Shown here: piece after piece, positions 52,772 to 59,974 of the stretch
Numbering within the stretch: position 1 is the first letter of the stretch
Layout: the number at the start of each line of letters is the position of its first letter
Assembly (NCBI RefSeq): GCF_000741715.1
Contig: NZ_JGZN01000013.1
Coordinates: 241,388 to 305,387, forward strand
Reading direction: 5' to 3'
Source of the DNA: Bifidobacterium saguini DSM 23967
GTDB lineage: Bacteria > Actinomycetota > Actinomycetes > Actinomycetales > Bifidobacteriaceae
Length of the DNA stretch: 64,000 nt
Notes under the pieces: generated by a model
Database searches by the model: none
Told to the model about the DNA's origin: nothing
The model's input: the letters and a program-made list of their open reading frames with translations, nothing else
Translations under genes and position numbers: made by a program

Positions 52772-54247
52772 TTATTGAACGGTGATTTTGAATCCGATGG
52801 GCAGGTTTGCGGCAAGTCCCGGACGCTGTGCCGGCACGATGGTCAGCCCATCGTTGGTGCGCTCGTACGATACGGGTCCTGCACCGAGCTGTTCGACAGT
52901 GTCGATCACACCGTTGAATGGCGGTTTCACGCCGTCGTGATATGCGGCGAACGTGGTGCAGGTCACCGATTCGGCGTTGACCGGGTTCAGGCAGAACGCG
53001 TAAATAGCGCCGTTCTTTGTGGTGAATCGCCAGTCTTCCGCCGTGTATGCGGTTGCCTGCTGGTCGGCGAACATACCGGAGCCGGCCACAGTCGGGCCTT
53101 CTTGCGTGATGCGCCACGGGCGAGTGCCGTAGATGCCTTCGCCGTTGGCCGCCATCCATGCACCCATTGTTTCCAGCAGTTCACGGTCATGGTCCGCAAT
53201 CGAACCGTCTGCGCGCGGGCCGACGTTCAGCAGCAGATTACCGTTCTTGCTCACCGCGTCAAGCAGCGCAATCACCAGCTCATCCACGCCCTTGTATTCC
53301 AGAGACATGGTGTAGCACCAGGAGTTACGTGCAATGGCGGTATCGGTTTGCCAGACGAATGGCGTTGCATCCGCGTAGCCGCCTCGTTCAACGTCGACGA
53401 TGCCGGAGCCCCATGCCATGCCGTCGTATTTGTAGCAGATGGACGTCGGCTTGCCCCATTCCGCGCCGCGATTGTAATAGAATGCGGCCAGCTTGCGCAT
53501 GTACGGCTTGAATGATTCATGCTGCACCCACCAGTCGAAGTACAGCAGTTCCGGCTGGTAATTATCGATGATTTCGCATACGCGCAGCAGCCAATCCTCA
53601 AGATATTCGGCGGTGGGGTGCGGGTCGGAGTGGATGTCGAACTCGTTGCGCTCGGGCATGGCCGGCCAGTAGAAGCCGCCCTTGGTATCCGCTTCGGCAC
53701 CTTGCACATCAGAGTCGAAATCTCGGCCGTGGCTCATGAACCACCAATGTTCGGCACGATGGTTAGACGTGGCGAAGTGCAGACCATGCTTCAGCGTTGC
53801 TTCGCGCAGTTCTCCAATGATGTCGCGATGAGGGCCAGTTTCCACCGTGTTCCAATGCGAAAGTTCGCTGCGGTACATCTGGTAGCCGTCATGATGTTCG
53901 GAAACCGGGAAGTAGTAGCGAGCGCCGGCCTTGGCGAACAGGTCGAGCCATTCGTCCGCGTTGAACCGTTCGGCGGTGAACATCGGGATAAAGTCTTTGT
54001 ATCCGAATTCGGATTGCGGCCCGAAGGTGGCACGGTGATGGTCGAATTCCGGGTAGCCTTCGATATACATGTTGCGCGAATACCATTCATTGCGGTATTC
54101 GGGCACGGTGTAAAGCCCCCAATGGGTGAAGATGCCGAACTTTGCATCCGGGAACCATGCTGGCACGGGAGCCTGGGCAAGCGATTCCCATGTATCCGAA
54201 TACGGGCCTGCGGCAATCACCTGATCGATGGTGTTCAGATCAATCAT
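52772..54247 (-). CDS. Alpha-L-fucosidase, GH29
   Basis: 491 residues from the ATG at 54247, with AGGAG 9 bases upstream. Motifs: KFGIFTHWGLYTVPEY (39-51 region), EHHDGYQMY (His 118/119), nucleophile Asp 238 in LLYFDWW. C-terminal beta domain. It releases alpha-L-fucose. No signal peptide. Fucose alpha-1,2-linked to galactose caps fucogalactoxyloglucan side chains, which suits the neighbouring GH42 and GH31; human-milk oligosaccharides are an alternative source, but the rest of the locus does not fit them. It overlaps the SGNH esterase gene by 8 bp. Confidence 0.92.
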   Translation of the reverse strand: MIDLNTIDQVIAAGPYSDTWESLAQAPVPAWFPDAKFGIFTHWGLYTVPEYRNEWYSRNMYIEGYPEFDHHRATFGPQSEFGYKDFIPMFTAERFNADEWLDLFAKAGARYYFPVSEHHDGYQMYRSELSHWNTVETGPHRDIIGELREATLKHGLHFATSNHRAEHWWFMSHGRDFDSDVQGAEADTKGGFYWPAMPERNEFDIHSDPHPTAEYLEDWLLRVCEIIDNYQPELLYFDWWVQHESFKPYMRKLAAFYYNRGAEWGKPTSICYKYDGMAWGSGIVDVERGGYADATPFVWQTDTAIARNSWCYTMSLEYKGVDELVIALLDAVSKNGNLLLNVGPRADGSIADHDRELLETMGAWMAANGEGIYGTRPWRITQEGPTVAGSGMFADQQATAYTAEDWRFTTKNGAIYAFCLNPVNAESVTCTTFAAYHDGVKPPFNGVIDTVEQLGAGPVSYERTNDGLTIVPAQRPGLAANLPIGFKITVQ

Positions 54248-54917
54248 CGAACGTGCTCCTATCCCAATCGAAGCCAACAGCCTGGCACCATGAACGGGCG
54301 ATGATCATTGCGCCACGCTCGTATGGGTGCACGCGATCCTGGCTGGCCAAGCAGCCATGCAGCTGGGTAAGCCAATGGTCCACTGCCGCTTGCGTGTCCA
54401 CGAAGATTGCATTGTGCTTTTCGGCCACACGCTTCGATGCTGCAGCGAATTCCTCGATTTTGGCGCGCATCTGGTCTTGCGGGTTCGGCTCGAACATGAA
54501 CGGACGCATGACGATGATGCCTTTGAGCTCAGGCAAGGCTTCCTTAGTGCGTTCGAGCAGCTCATCGTAAATGCGCTCGAAATCCTCCACGGTATTGAGG
54601 CGAGCCTGCCACAGCGGTCCGTCGAAGTATCGCCATGCATCATTGACGCCGACCATCACGGAAACATAGTCCGGCTTCAGATCGATGACATCCTGCTGCC
54701 AGCGTTCGGACAATGCGACGATGTCGTCGCCACTGATGCCGGAATTGATGGTGCACAATGCACGATCGGGGTAGACGGCGGTAAGCAGGTTATGCAGAGC
54801 ATTCACGTAGCCGGTGCCGTAGCCCCAACCACCGGGGATGGCAGTACGGTCGCGGCCGGCATCGGTGATGGAATCACCCATGAACACGATGCGGGAATGT
54901 TTCGGGAAAATCAGCAT
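54240..54917 (-). CDS. SGNH/GDSL-type carbohydrate esterase
   Basis: 225 residues, cytosolic. SGNH blocks: FMGDSITDAG (Ser 16), the Gly region near SGISGDD, GVND (90-93, oxyanion Asn) and DRVHP (Asp 194, His 197). Related proteins deacetylate oligosaccharides. It starts the enzyme part of the transporter operon, just before the fucosidase, whose start it overlaps. Acetyl groups on xyloglucan galactose block glycosidases, so two esterases in the locus make sense. Confidence 0.87.
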   Translation of the reverse strand: MLIFPKHSRIVFMGDSITDAGRDRTAIPGGWGYGTGYVNALHNLLTAVYPDRALCTINSGISGDDIVALSERWQQDVIDLKPDYVSVMVGVNDAWRYFDGPLWQARLNTVEDFERIYDELLERTKEALPELKGIIVMRPFMFEPNPQDQMRAKIEEFAAASKRVAEKHNAIFVDTQAAVDHWLTQLHGCLASQDRVHPYERGAMIIARSWCQAVGFDWDRSTFDD

Positions 54918-54946
54918 GATGATCGCTTTCGGTTTCAGATATGAGA

Positions 54947-54984
54947 TTGCGCGACGGCCCGGAAGGAGCGGGGCCGCCGCGCAA
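54947..54984 (-). promoter_or_regulatory. Intercistronic hairpin between binding-protein gene and esterase gene
   Basis: Near-perfect stem of about 14 bp (TTGCGCGACGGCCC with GGGGCCGCCGCGCAA), GC-rich, right after the binding-protein stop. Without a U-tract it is likely to stabilise the upstream message and lower expression of the downstream enzymes, a common design in sugar ABC operons. Confidence 0.6.
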
Positions 54985-55017
54985 TGAGAGAGGGCCTGTT
55001 ATGAGGGGATTACCTCA

Positions 55018-56775
55018 TCACTTGGAGGCTTCGTACTGCTTGACGACCTCCTGGCGGGCCTTGATCCAGTCCTTGGCGTTCTGCTGGTCAACCTTCAGCA
55101 CGCTGTCGTAGCCGAGATCCTTGACCTGCTGGCGAGCGTCCTTGAGCACCTTGGTGAACTCGGAGTCGGACTTGGCCACCAGAGCGTTCCAAGAAGCGTT
55201 GACGACCTCGGTCTTGATGGAGCTACGGGTTGCGGAAACCGTGGACTCTTCCTGCGGAGTGGTGTAGGAGGCGCCCGGAGCCACAGCGAGCAGGTTGTTC
55301 TTCTGGAGGTAGTCGATGTCGCTGGTGGCGCCGCCCATGTGCTCGGACCAATCCTGGAACAGAGCGGAGGTGTCAGCCTCGGACTCCCACAGCTGCGGGT
55401 TGAATGCAGCACCGGTCTCGGAGTCGATGTCGTTCTGCTGCACGGCCTTGAAGTTCAGCAGGGAGAAGCCGGAGTCGTAAGTGCCGCCGCCGAGCTTGTC
55501 GGAGATCTTGAGGTTAGCATGGTCGCCGTTCATGGCCTGCTTGCCGAAGTCGGTGAGCTGAGGCTTGCCATCCTCGCCCTCGGTCCAGCAGCCCAGGTCC
55601 TTCGGGCACGCAGCGCCGCCGGCGTTGGAAGCAGCAGCGTACACACCGTCAGAGGAGTACAGCCAATCGATGAACTTGGCAATGCGTTCCTTGTACTTGG
55701 ACTTGGATCCGATGGCGATGATGGTGGTGCCGTCACCGTCCGGGGTGAAGCCGGTGGAGTAGACCTTCATGGACTGCAGCGGAGCGAGCATGAAGCCCAC
55801 ACCCTTGGCCTTGTTCTCATCGGAGTTCATACGCGGCTTGCCCAGCCAGCTGAAGATGGAGACGAGGGTCTTGCCGTTGGTCACCTTGTTCTGCATGGTG
55901 TCCCAATCCTGAGTGGTGGATTCAGGATCGACCAGGCCCATCTGATCAGCCTTGTTGAGGAACTCAAGAGCCTGCTGGTAAACGCCGCCCTCCTGGGTGG
56001 CCGGCTGCACGTCCTTGCCGTCAGCGCTCACGAACACGGAGCCCTGGCTCTGGTAGCCGAGCCAGTTGACGATGGCGGAGGCGTTGTTCATCACGTCGCC
56101 ATCCCAATCCTTGAATAGGGAGAAGGCGTAGATGTCGTCCTGACCGGTTTCCTTGCGGGCCAGATCCTGCATGTTCTTCAGCACGTCGAGGAAGGAATCG
56201 AGATCCTTGATCTCCGGGTAGCCGAGCTCCTTGTAGTACTCCCAGCGGATGTACGGAGCGGAAGTGGGCTCCATGCCTTCGCTCGGGCTGGACGGGTCAG
56301 AGGAGGAGACGCCCTGCGGGATACCCCACACGCCGTCCTTGCCGGCCTGCTTGGTCACGGAGTCAACAGCGTTCTGGTACTTCTTGACGTTGGTCATCTT
56401 GCCGTAGTACGGGGTCATGTCGGCCACCAGGTTGGCCTTGACCAGCTTCTGCAGACGGCCGTTGCCGGTGCTGGTGATGATCAGGTCACCCAGGGAGCCG
56501 GAGGCTGCGCGGGTATCGAAGACGGTGTCGCCACCGGAGACGTTCGGAGCGATGATGTTGAGCTTCAGGTTGAACTTGTCCTGAACGATCTTGGCGAACC
56601 AGCCCTTCTGCTCGCCCTGCTGGTTGGCCAGGGAGTCGAACACATCGATGGTGACCAGGGAACCATCATCCTTGGCATCGGCTGCGGTATCGCCACCGCA
56701 AGCAGCCAGCGAGAACGTCATCGCCGCGGCCAGGCCAACGGCCAGCACCGAGGTGAGCTTCTTCTTGATTTCCAT
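55018..56775 (-). CDS. Carbohydrate ABC transporter substrate-binding lipoprotein (LplA type)
   Basis: 585 residues. Lipoprotein signal with lipobox LAAC (Cys about 26) after MEIKKKLTSVLAVGLAAAMTF-like residues 1-21. A large two-lobe binding protein of the CUT1/LplA group; it has an RWEYYKELG motif and the long length typical of family members that bind larger oligosaccharides. It captures sugar outside the cell for the two permeases. AAGGAGG precedes the start. It is downstream of the permeases, an unusual order, after 190 bp with hairpins. Substrate: inferred xyloglucan oligosaccharides. Confidence 0.9.
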   Translation of the reverse strand: MEIKKKLTSVLAVGLAAAMTFSLAACGGDTAADAKDDGSLVTIDVFDSLANQQGEQKGWFAKIVQDKFNLKLNIIAPNVSGGDTVFDTRAASGSLGDLIITSTGNGRLQKLVKANLVADMTPYYGKMTNVKKYQNAVDSVTKQAGKDGVWGIPQGVSSSDPSSPSEGMEPTSAPYIRWEYYKELGYPEIKDLDSFLDVLKNMQDLARKETGQDDIYAFSLFKDWDGDVMNNASAIVNWLGYQSQGSVFVSADGKDVQPATQEGGVYQQALEFLNKADQMGLVDPESTTQDWDTMQNKVTNGKTLVSIFSWLGKPRMNSDENKAKGVGFMLAPLQSMKVYSTGFTPDGDGTTIIAIGSKSKYKERIAKFIDWLYSSDGVYAAASNAGGAACPKDLGCWTEGEDGKPQLTDFGKQAMNGDHANLKISDKLGGGTYDSGFSLLNFKAVQQNDIDSETGAAFNPQLWESEADTSALFQDWSEHMGGATSDIDYLQKNNLLAVAPGASYTTPQEESTVSATRSSIKTEVVNASWNALVAKSDSEFTKVLKDARQQVKDLGYDSVLKVDQQNAKDWIKARQEVVKQYEASK

Positions 56776-56841
56776 GACGGAAACCTCCTTGTTTCTTTTT
56801 CCTTGTGTTGTCTGTTGAAGTGTGATTACTTTGGGGTCTAC

Positions 56842-56962
56842 TTAACGGCTCAGTCCTGCAATTAAGGACTCGCCTCCGGCGAGACTCAATCCGACCTTCG
56901 CCGGGGACTATCGCCCCGGCTCAGGCTGAGGTCAGCCGGAAGCCCACCGGGCTTCCTTGATG
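56842..56962. repeat. Hairpin cluster between permease and binding-protein genes
   Basis: Three small hairpins follow each other: CTCGCCTCCGGCGAG (about 56870-56884), CGGGGACTATCGCCCCG (about 56904-56920) and GGAAGCCCACCGGGCTTCC (about 56938-56956). The stretch starts with CTTAACGGCTCAGTC, also found in a fas repeat. It may attenuate or stabilise; the binding-protein gene could also have its own promoter nearby. Confidence 0.6.
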
Positions 56963-56965
56963 ACC

Positions 56966-57886
56966 TCAGCCCTTGACCGCTCCCAGCATCATGCCCTTGA
57001 CGAAGAAGCGCTGGAAGAACGGGTAGACGAACATGATCGGCAGCACCACGATGACGGAGACGGTCATACGAATCGAGGTCGGGGTGGCTGCGGAAGCCAG
57101 AGCGGCAACGTTCGCGGCGTTCGCCTTAGCGGCGTTGGCCAAGGCGCTGGCCTGGTTGATGTACGTGTACAGCAGGTACTGCAGGGAGTAGAGCTTGTCG
57201 TCGGTCATGTAAATCAGCGTGTCCTGGAAGGAGTTCCACTGGCCGACCGCGGAGAAAATGGCGACCGTGGCCAAGATCGGCGTGCACATCGGCAGCACAA
57301 TCTTGCCGAAGATCGTCAGCGTACCAGCGCCATCCATTTCGGCGGCTTCCTGCAGGGAGTTCGGAATCGACTCGATGTAGGTCTTCACCAGAATGATGTT
57401 GAACGGCTGCACCACTGCCGGCAGGATGTACACCCAGAAGTTGTTGGTCAGGCCAAGGTTCTTCATCGTGATGAACATCGGGATTAGGCCGGCGTTGAAG
57501 TACATGGTGATGACCACGAAGCGGTACCAGAACGAACGTGCCCACATCTTCTTCTGCGTGAACATGAAGCCCAGGTAGGCGCTGGCGAGCACGGTCAGCA
57601 CCGTGCCGATAACGGTACGGGCCAGGGAGATCCATGCCGCGCGGCCGAGGCCGGAGAGCGCCAGCACATCCTTGTAGTTCTGCAGATGGAAGCCCTTGAA
57701 CCACCAGGTCACCTCGCCTGCTGCGGACAGGTTGTTATCGGACAGCGAGTTGATGATCAGGTAGTAGAACGGGTAGGTGCAGATCAGTGCGAACACTGAC
57801 AGCAGCACGATGTTGAATACGTTGTAGACTTTCTCACCCGTGGTGCGACGCATCGCCGGCGAGACACTTGACTTCTGCTTTGCCAT
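56966..57886 (-). CDS. Carbohydrate ABC transporter permease (LplC/CUT1 type)
   Basis: 306 residues with six membrane helices. It carries the EAA loop YIESIPNSLQEAAEMDGAGTLTIFGKIVLPMCTPILAT (about 190-228), and ends FVKGMMLGAVKG, the classic LplC ending. Together with the next gene it forms the membrane channel. A cytosolic ATPase is not encoded in the locus; a shared MsiK-type ATPase elsewhere is the usual solution. The start lies 41 bp after the other permease gene. Confidence 0.93.
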   Translation of the reverse strand: MAKQKSSVSPAMRRTTGEKVYNVFNIVLLSVFALICTYPFYYLIINSLSDNNLSAAGEVTWWFKGFHLQNYKDVLALSGLGRAAWISLARTVIGTVLTVLASAYLGFMFTQKKMWARSFWYRFVVITMYFNAGLIPMFITMKNLGLTNNFWVYILPAVVQPFNIILVKTYIESIPNSLQEAAEMDGAGTLTIFGKIVLPMCTPILATVAIFSAVGQWNSFQDTLIYMTDDKLYSLQYLLYTYINQASALANAAKANAANVAALASAATPTSIRMTVSVIVVLPIMFVYPFFQRFFVKGMMLGAVKG

Positions 57887-57927
57887 GATTGTTCCTTAAT
57901 AAATCTCGCGTGACTTTGCTTGGCCGA

Positions 57928-58968
57928 TCAGACGATGCCCTCGCCGCGGGTGCGCTTGGACAGCCAGTTAACGATGAAGAGCAGGGCGACGGAGACCAGC
58001 GACTTCAGGATGGAGATCGCGGTACCCAGAGACAGGCTGGAGTTGCCGAGACCGACGTTGTAGACGTACAGGTCGAGCACTTCGATCCACTTCTGGTTGA
58101 AGTTGTTTTGGAACACGTAGTACTGGTCCATGCCGTTGTTCAGGAAGTTGGAGATGGAGAGCATGAGCAGCACGAAGTAGGTGGGCAGCAGCTGCGGGAT
58201 GGTCACATGCCAGATCTGCTGGAAGCGGTTGGCACCATCCACCTGTGCGGCTTCATACAGTTCCTGATCGATGCCGGCAATGCCTGCGAGGTACATGATG
58301 GAACCCCAGCCGAGACCCTTCCACAGGTTCCACAGCAGCATCTTGAGCCAGATGTGATCGCCGGAATCAAGGAACTTGATTGGCTCGGTGATCAGGTGCA
58401 GGTTCTGCAGCAGCTCGTTAATCATGCCGGAGGAGGAGAACATTGCGAAGGCGATGGAGTAGACCAGCACCCAGGAGATGAAGTTCGGCAGCGTGGTGAG
58501 CGTCTGAATCAGGTTCTTGAACCACTTTGCGCGAATCTCGTTCAGGGCGATAGCGAAGATCACCGGGAAGAACGAGGTCAGGATGTTCAGGCCGGACATG
58601 GCGAAGGTGTTCATCAACACCTGACCGATCTTGGCCAGCTGAGCCGGGTTCTGCACCAGCAGCTGGAACCACTGCAGGCCCACGAACTCGCTTTCGGAGA
58701 GTGGAATCGGCGGCTGGTAATCGTAGAATGCGTAAATCCAGCCGAACAGCGGCAGGTAGCTGAAGAGCACCACCATAACCAACAGGGGTGCGACCAGCAG
58801 GAACAGCTTCAATCCGTGGCGCTTGTTGTAATCAGCGCCGGGAAGCATCTTCTTCGCCTTGTTGGCGGCACGACGATCACGACGGCTACGCGCTGGCTTA
58901 GCGTCGGCAGCTGCGACGTTATCCGCGGCAAACCCGACTTCGCCGTCTGCGGTTGCAACGTTCTGCAT
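57928..58968 (-). CDS. Carbohydrate ABC transporter permease (LplB/CUT1 type)
   Basis: 346 residues from the ATG at 58968, preceded by AAAGGAGA 5 bases away. After a cytoplasmic Arg/Ala-rich stretch of about 45 residues it has six helices, with FSYLPLFGWIYAFYDYQPP at the first helix and the EAA loop (LYEAAQVDGANRFQQIWHVTIPQL, about 235-258). It is the first gene of the long operon permease-permease-binding protein-SGNH-GH29-GH3, downstream of operator copy 3. Confidence 0.93.
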   Translation of the reverse strand: MQNVATADGEVGFAADNVAAADAKPARSRRDRRAANKAKKMLPGADYNKRHGLKLFLLVAPLLVMVVLFSYLPLFGWIYAFYDYQPPIPLSESEFVGLQWFQLLVQNPAQLAKIGQVLMNTFAMSGLNILTSFFPVIFAIALNEIRAKWFKNLIQTLTTLPNFISWVLVYSIAFAMFSSSGMINELLQNLHLITEPIKFLDSGDHIWLKMLLWNLWKGLGWGSIMYLAGIAGIDQELYEAAQVDGANRFQQIWHVTIPQLLPTYFVLLMLSISNFLNNGMDQYYVFQNNFNQKWIEVLDLYVYNVGLGNSSLSLGTAISILKSLVSVALLFIVNWLSKRTRGEGIV

Positions 58969-59044
58969 CTTGTCTCCTTTGAAGCAATGCAGCGAAGACA
59001 TTGTCTGGGTGCGACCCATTTCGCAACCCGCTGTCTTCTTGTCT

Positions 59045-59068
59045 CTTGTTTATAAGTTTATAAATAAG
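59045..59068. promoter_or_regulatory. AT-rich 24-bp operator, copy 3 (upstream of permease operon)
   Basis: Half-site CTTGTTTATAA, centre GT, then TTATAAATAAG; 10 of 11 positions pair. It lies 77 bp before the first permease start. Confidence 0.8.
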
Positions 59069-59168
59069 AGTTTTTCCTGTCAAACGCGCTTATGGCCAAA
59101 ACCACCTATCAGCGAGCGCACAACACCCGAAAACCCTTGAAAAATCACGGAATTCGACCAATAGAATT

Positions 59169-59192
59169 TTTATTTATATACTTATAAATAAG
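59169..59192. promoter_or_regulatory. AT-rich 24-bp operator, copy 4 (upstream of DUF624 gene)
   Basis: Half-site TTTATTTATAT, centre AC, then TTATAAATAAG; 9 of 11 positions pair. It lies 44 bp before the DUF624 start and 100 bp from copy 3, so the two copies bracket the divergent promoter region. Confidence 0.8.
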
Positions 59193-59236
59193 CGTGTCGC
59201 AATCGGTGAGCATTCACCTGAGGAATAGGAGGAACA

Positions 59237-59884
59237 ATGAAGTTCAACACCAATGCACCATTCTGGCGGTTCATGGATACTCTGGTGCATTTCACCGCAC
59301 TGAATCTGCTGTATCTGCTGACGTTGGTCCCGGTCATCACCATTGGCCCAGCTCGCGCGGCATTGTACAGCACCATGTTTGCGTACGACGAGAATGACGA
59401 CATCAGCCTCACCCGCGAATACCTGCGCCGTTTCAAGCGCGAATTCAAGCACGGCCTGATCTCCGGCATTATCATCATGGTGCTTGTCGCGGCCATCATC
59501 TTCGGCCTTGCCTTCTGGAGCGCATGGAACACCAACGCTTCCTATATTCCACTGATTGTGCTCATCATCGCAGCGGTGATTGTGGTACTCACCGCCGAAT
59601 ACCTCTTCCCTATGCAAGCCCGTTTCGAGAACTCTTTGGGTACGCAGTGGAAGCTGGCGGCCATGTTCCCTTGGCGTGCGTTCCCCTGCACGCTGGCACT
59701 GCTCGGCATTGATGTGGTGCTGCTCGCCGTGGCCTACTTCATTCCGTTCATTCGCGTGCTTGTACTGATTTTCGGCGTGGCATGGGGTGCTTACGCCAAG
59801 TCCTTGGTCTTCCTGTGGGGCCTCAAGCGTTACGGCGGCATGGGACCGGTGGAACAGCCCACCTATATCAACGCACACGACTGA
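59237..59884 (+). CDS. DUF624 (YesL-like) membrane protein
   Basis: 215 residues, about five membrane helices, with the family start FNTNAPFWRFMDTLVHFTALNLLYLLTLVPVITIGPA. YesL-like proteins are frequent neighbours of LplABC-type sugar transporters, but their role is unknown. It is divergent from the transporter operon and has its own copy of the palindromic operator. GGAGGA lies before the ATG. Confidence 0.9.
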   Translation: MKFNTNAPFWRFMDTLVHFTALNLLYLLTLVPVITIGPARAALYSTMFAYDENDDISLTREYLRRFKREFKHGLISGIIIMVLVAAIIFGLAFWSAWNTNASYIPLIVLIIAAVIVVLTAEYLFPMQARFENSLGTQWKLAAMFPWRAFPCTLALLGIDVVLLAVAYFIPFIRVLVLIFGVAWGAYAKSLVFLWGLKRYGGMGPVEQPTYINAHD

Positions 59885-59917
59885 TAACAATCGCGCACAC
59901 TCCTTTTCCTCTCAAGC

Positions 59918-59948
59918 AACGGCAAGGCATGTTGATTGCCTTGCCGTT
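59918..59948 (+). terminator. Terminator after DUF624 gene
   Basis: Stem AACGGCAAGGCA (59918-59929) with TGCCTTGCCGTT (59937-59948), 7-base loop, and little T-run after it. It marks the right end of the sugar locus. Confidence 0.65.
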
Positions 59949-59974
59949 CGCGTATACGGCTACCATTGACTGAC

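Noticed and set aside
44442..59019. A human-milk-oligosaccharide cluster
   Set aside because: GH29 and GH42 could serve milk glycans, but there is no GH20, sialidase, lacto-N-biose phosphorylase or GH95, whereas alpha-xylosidase and cellobiose phosphorylase have no role there.
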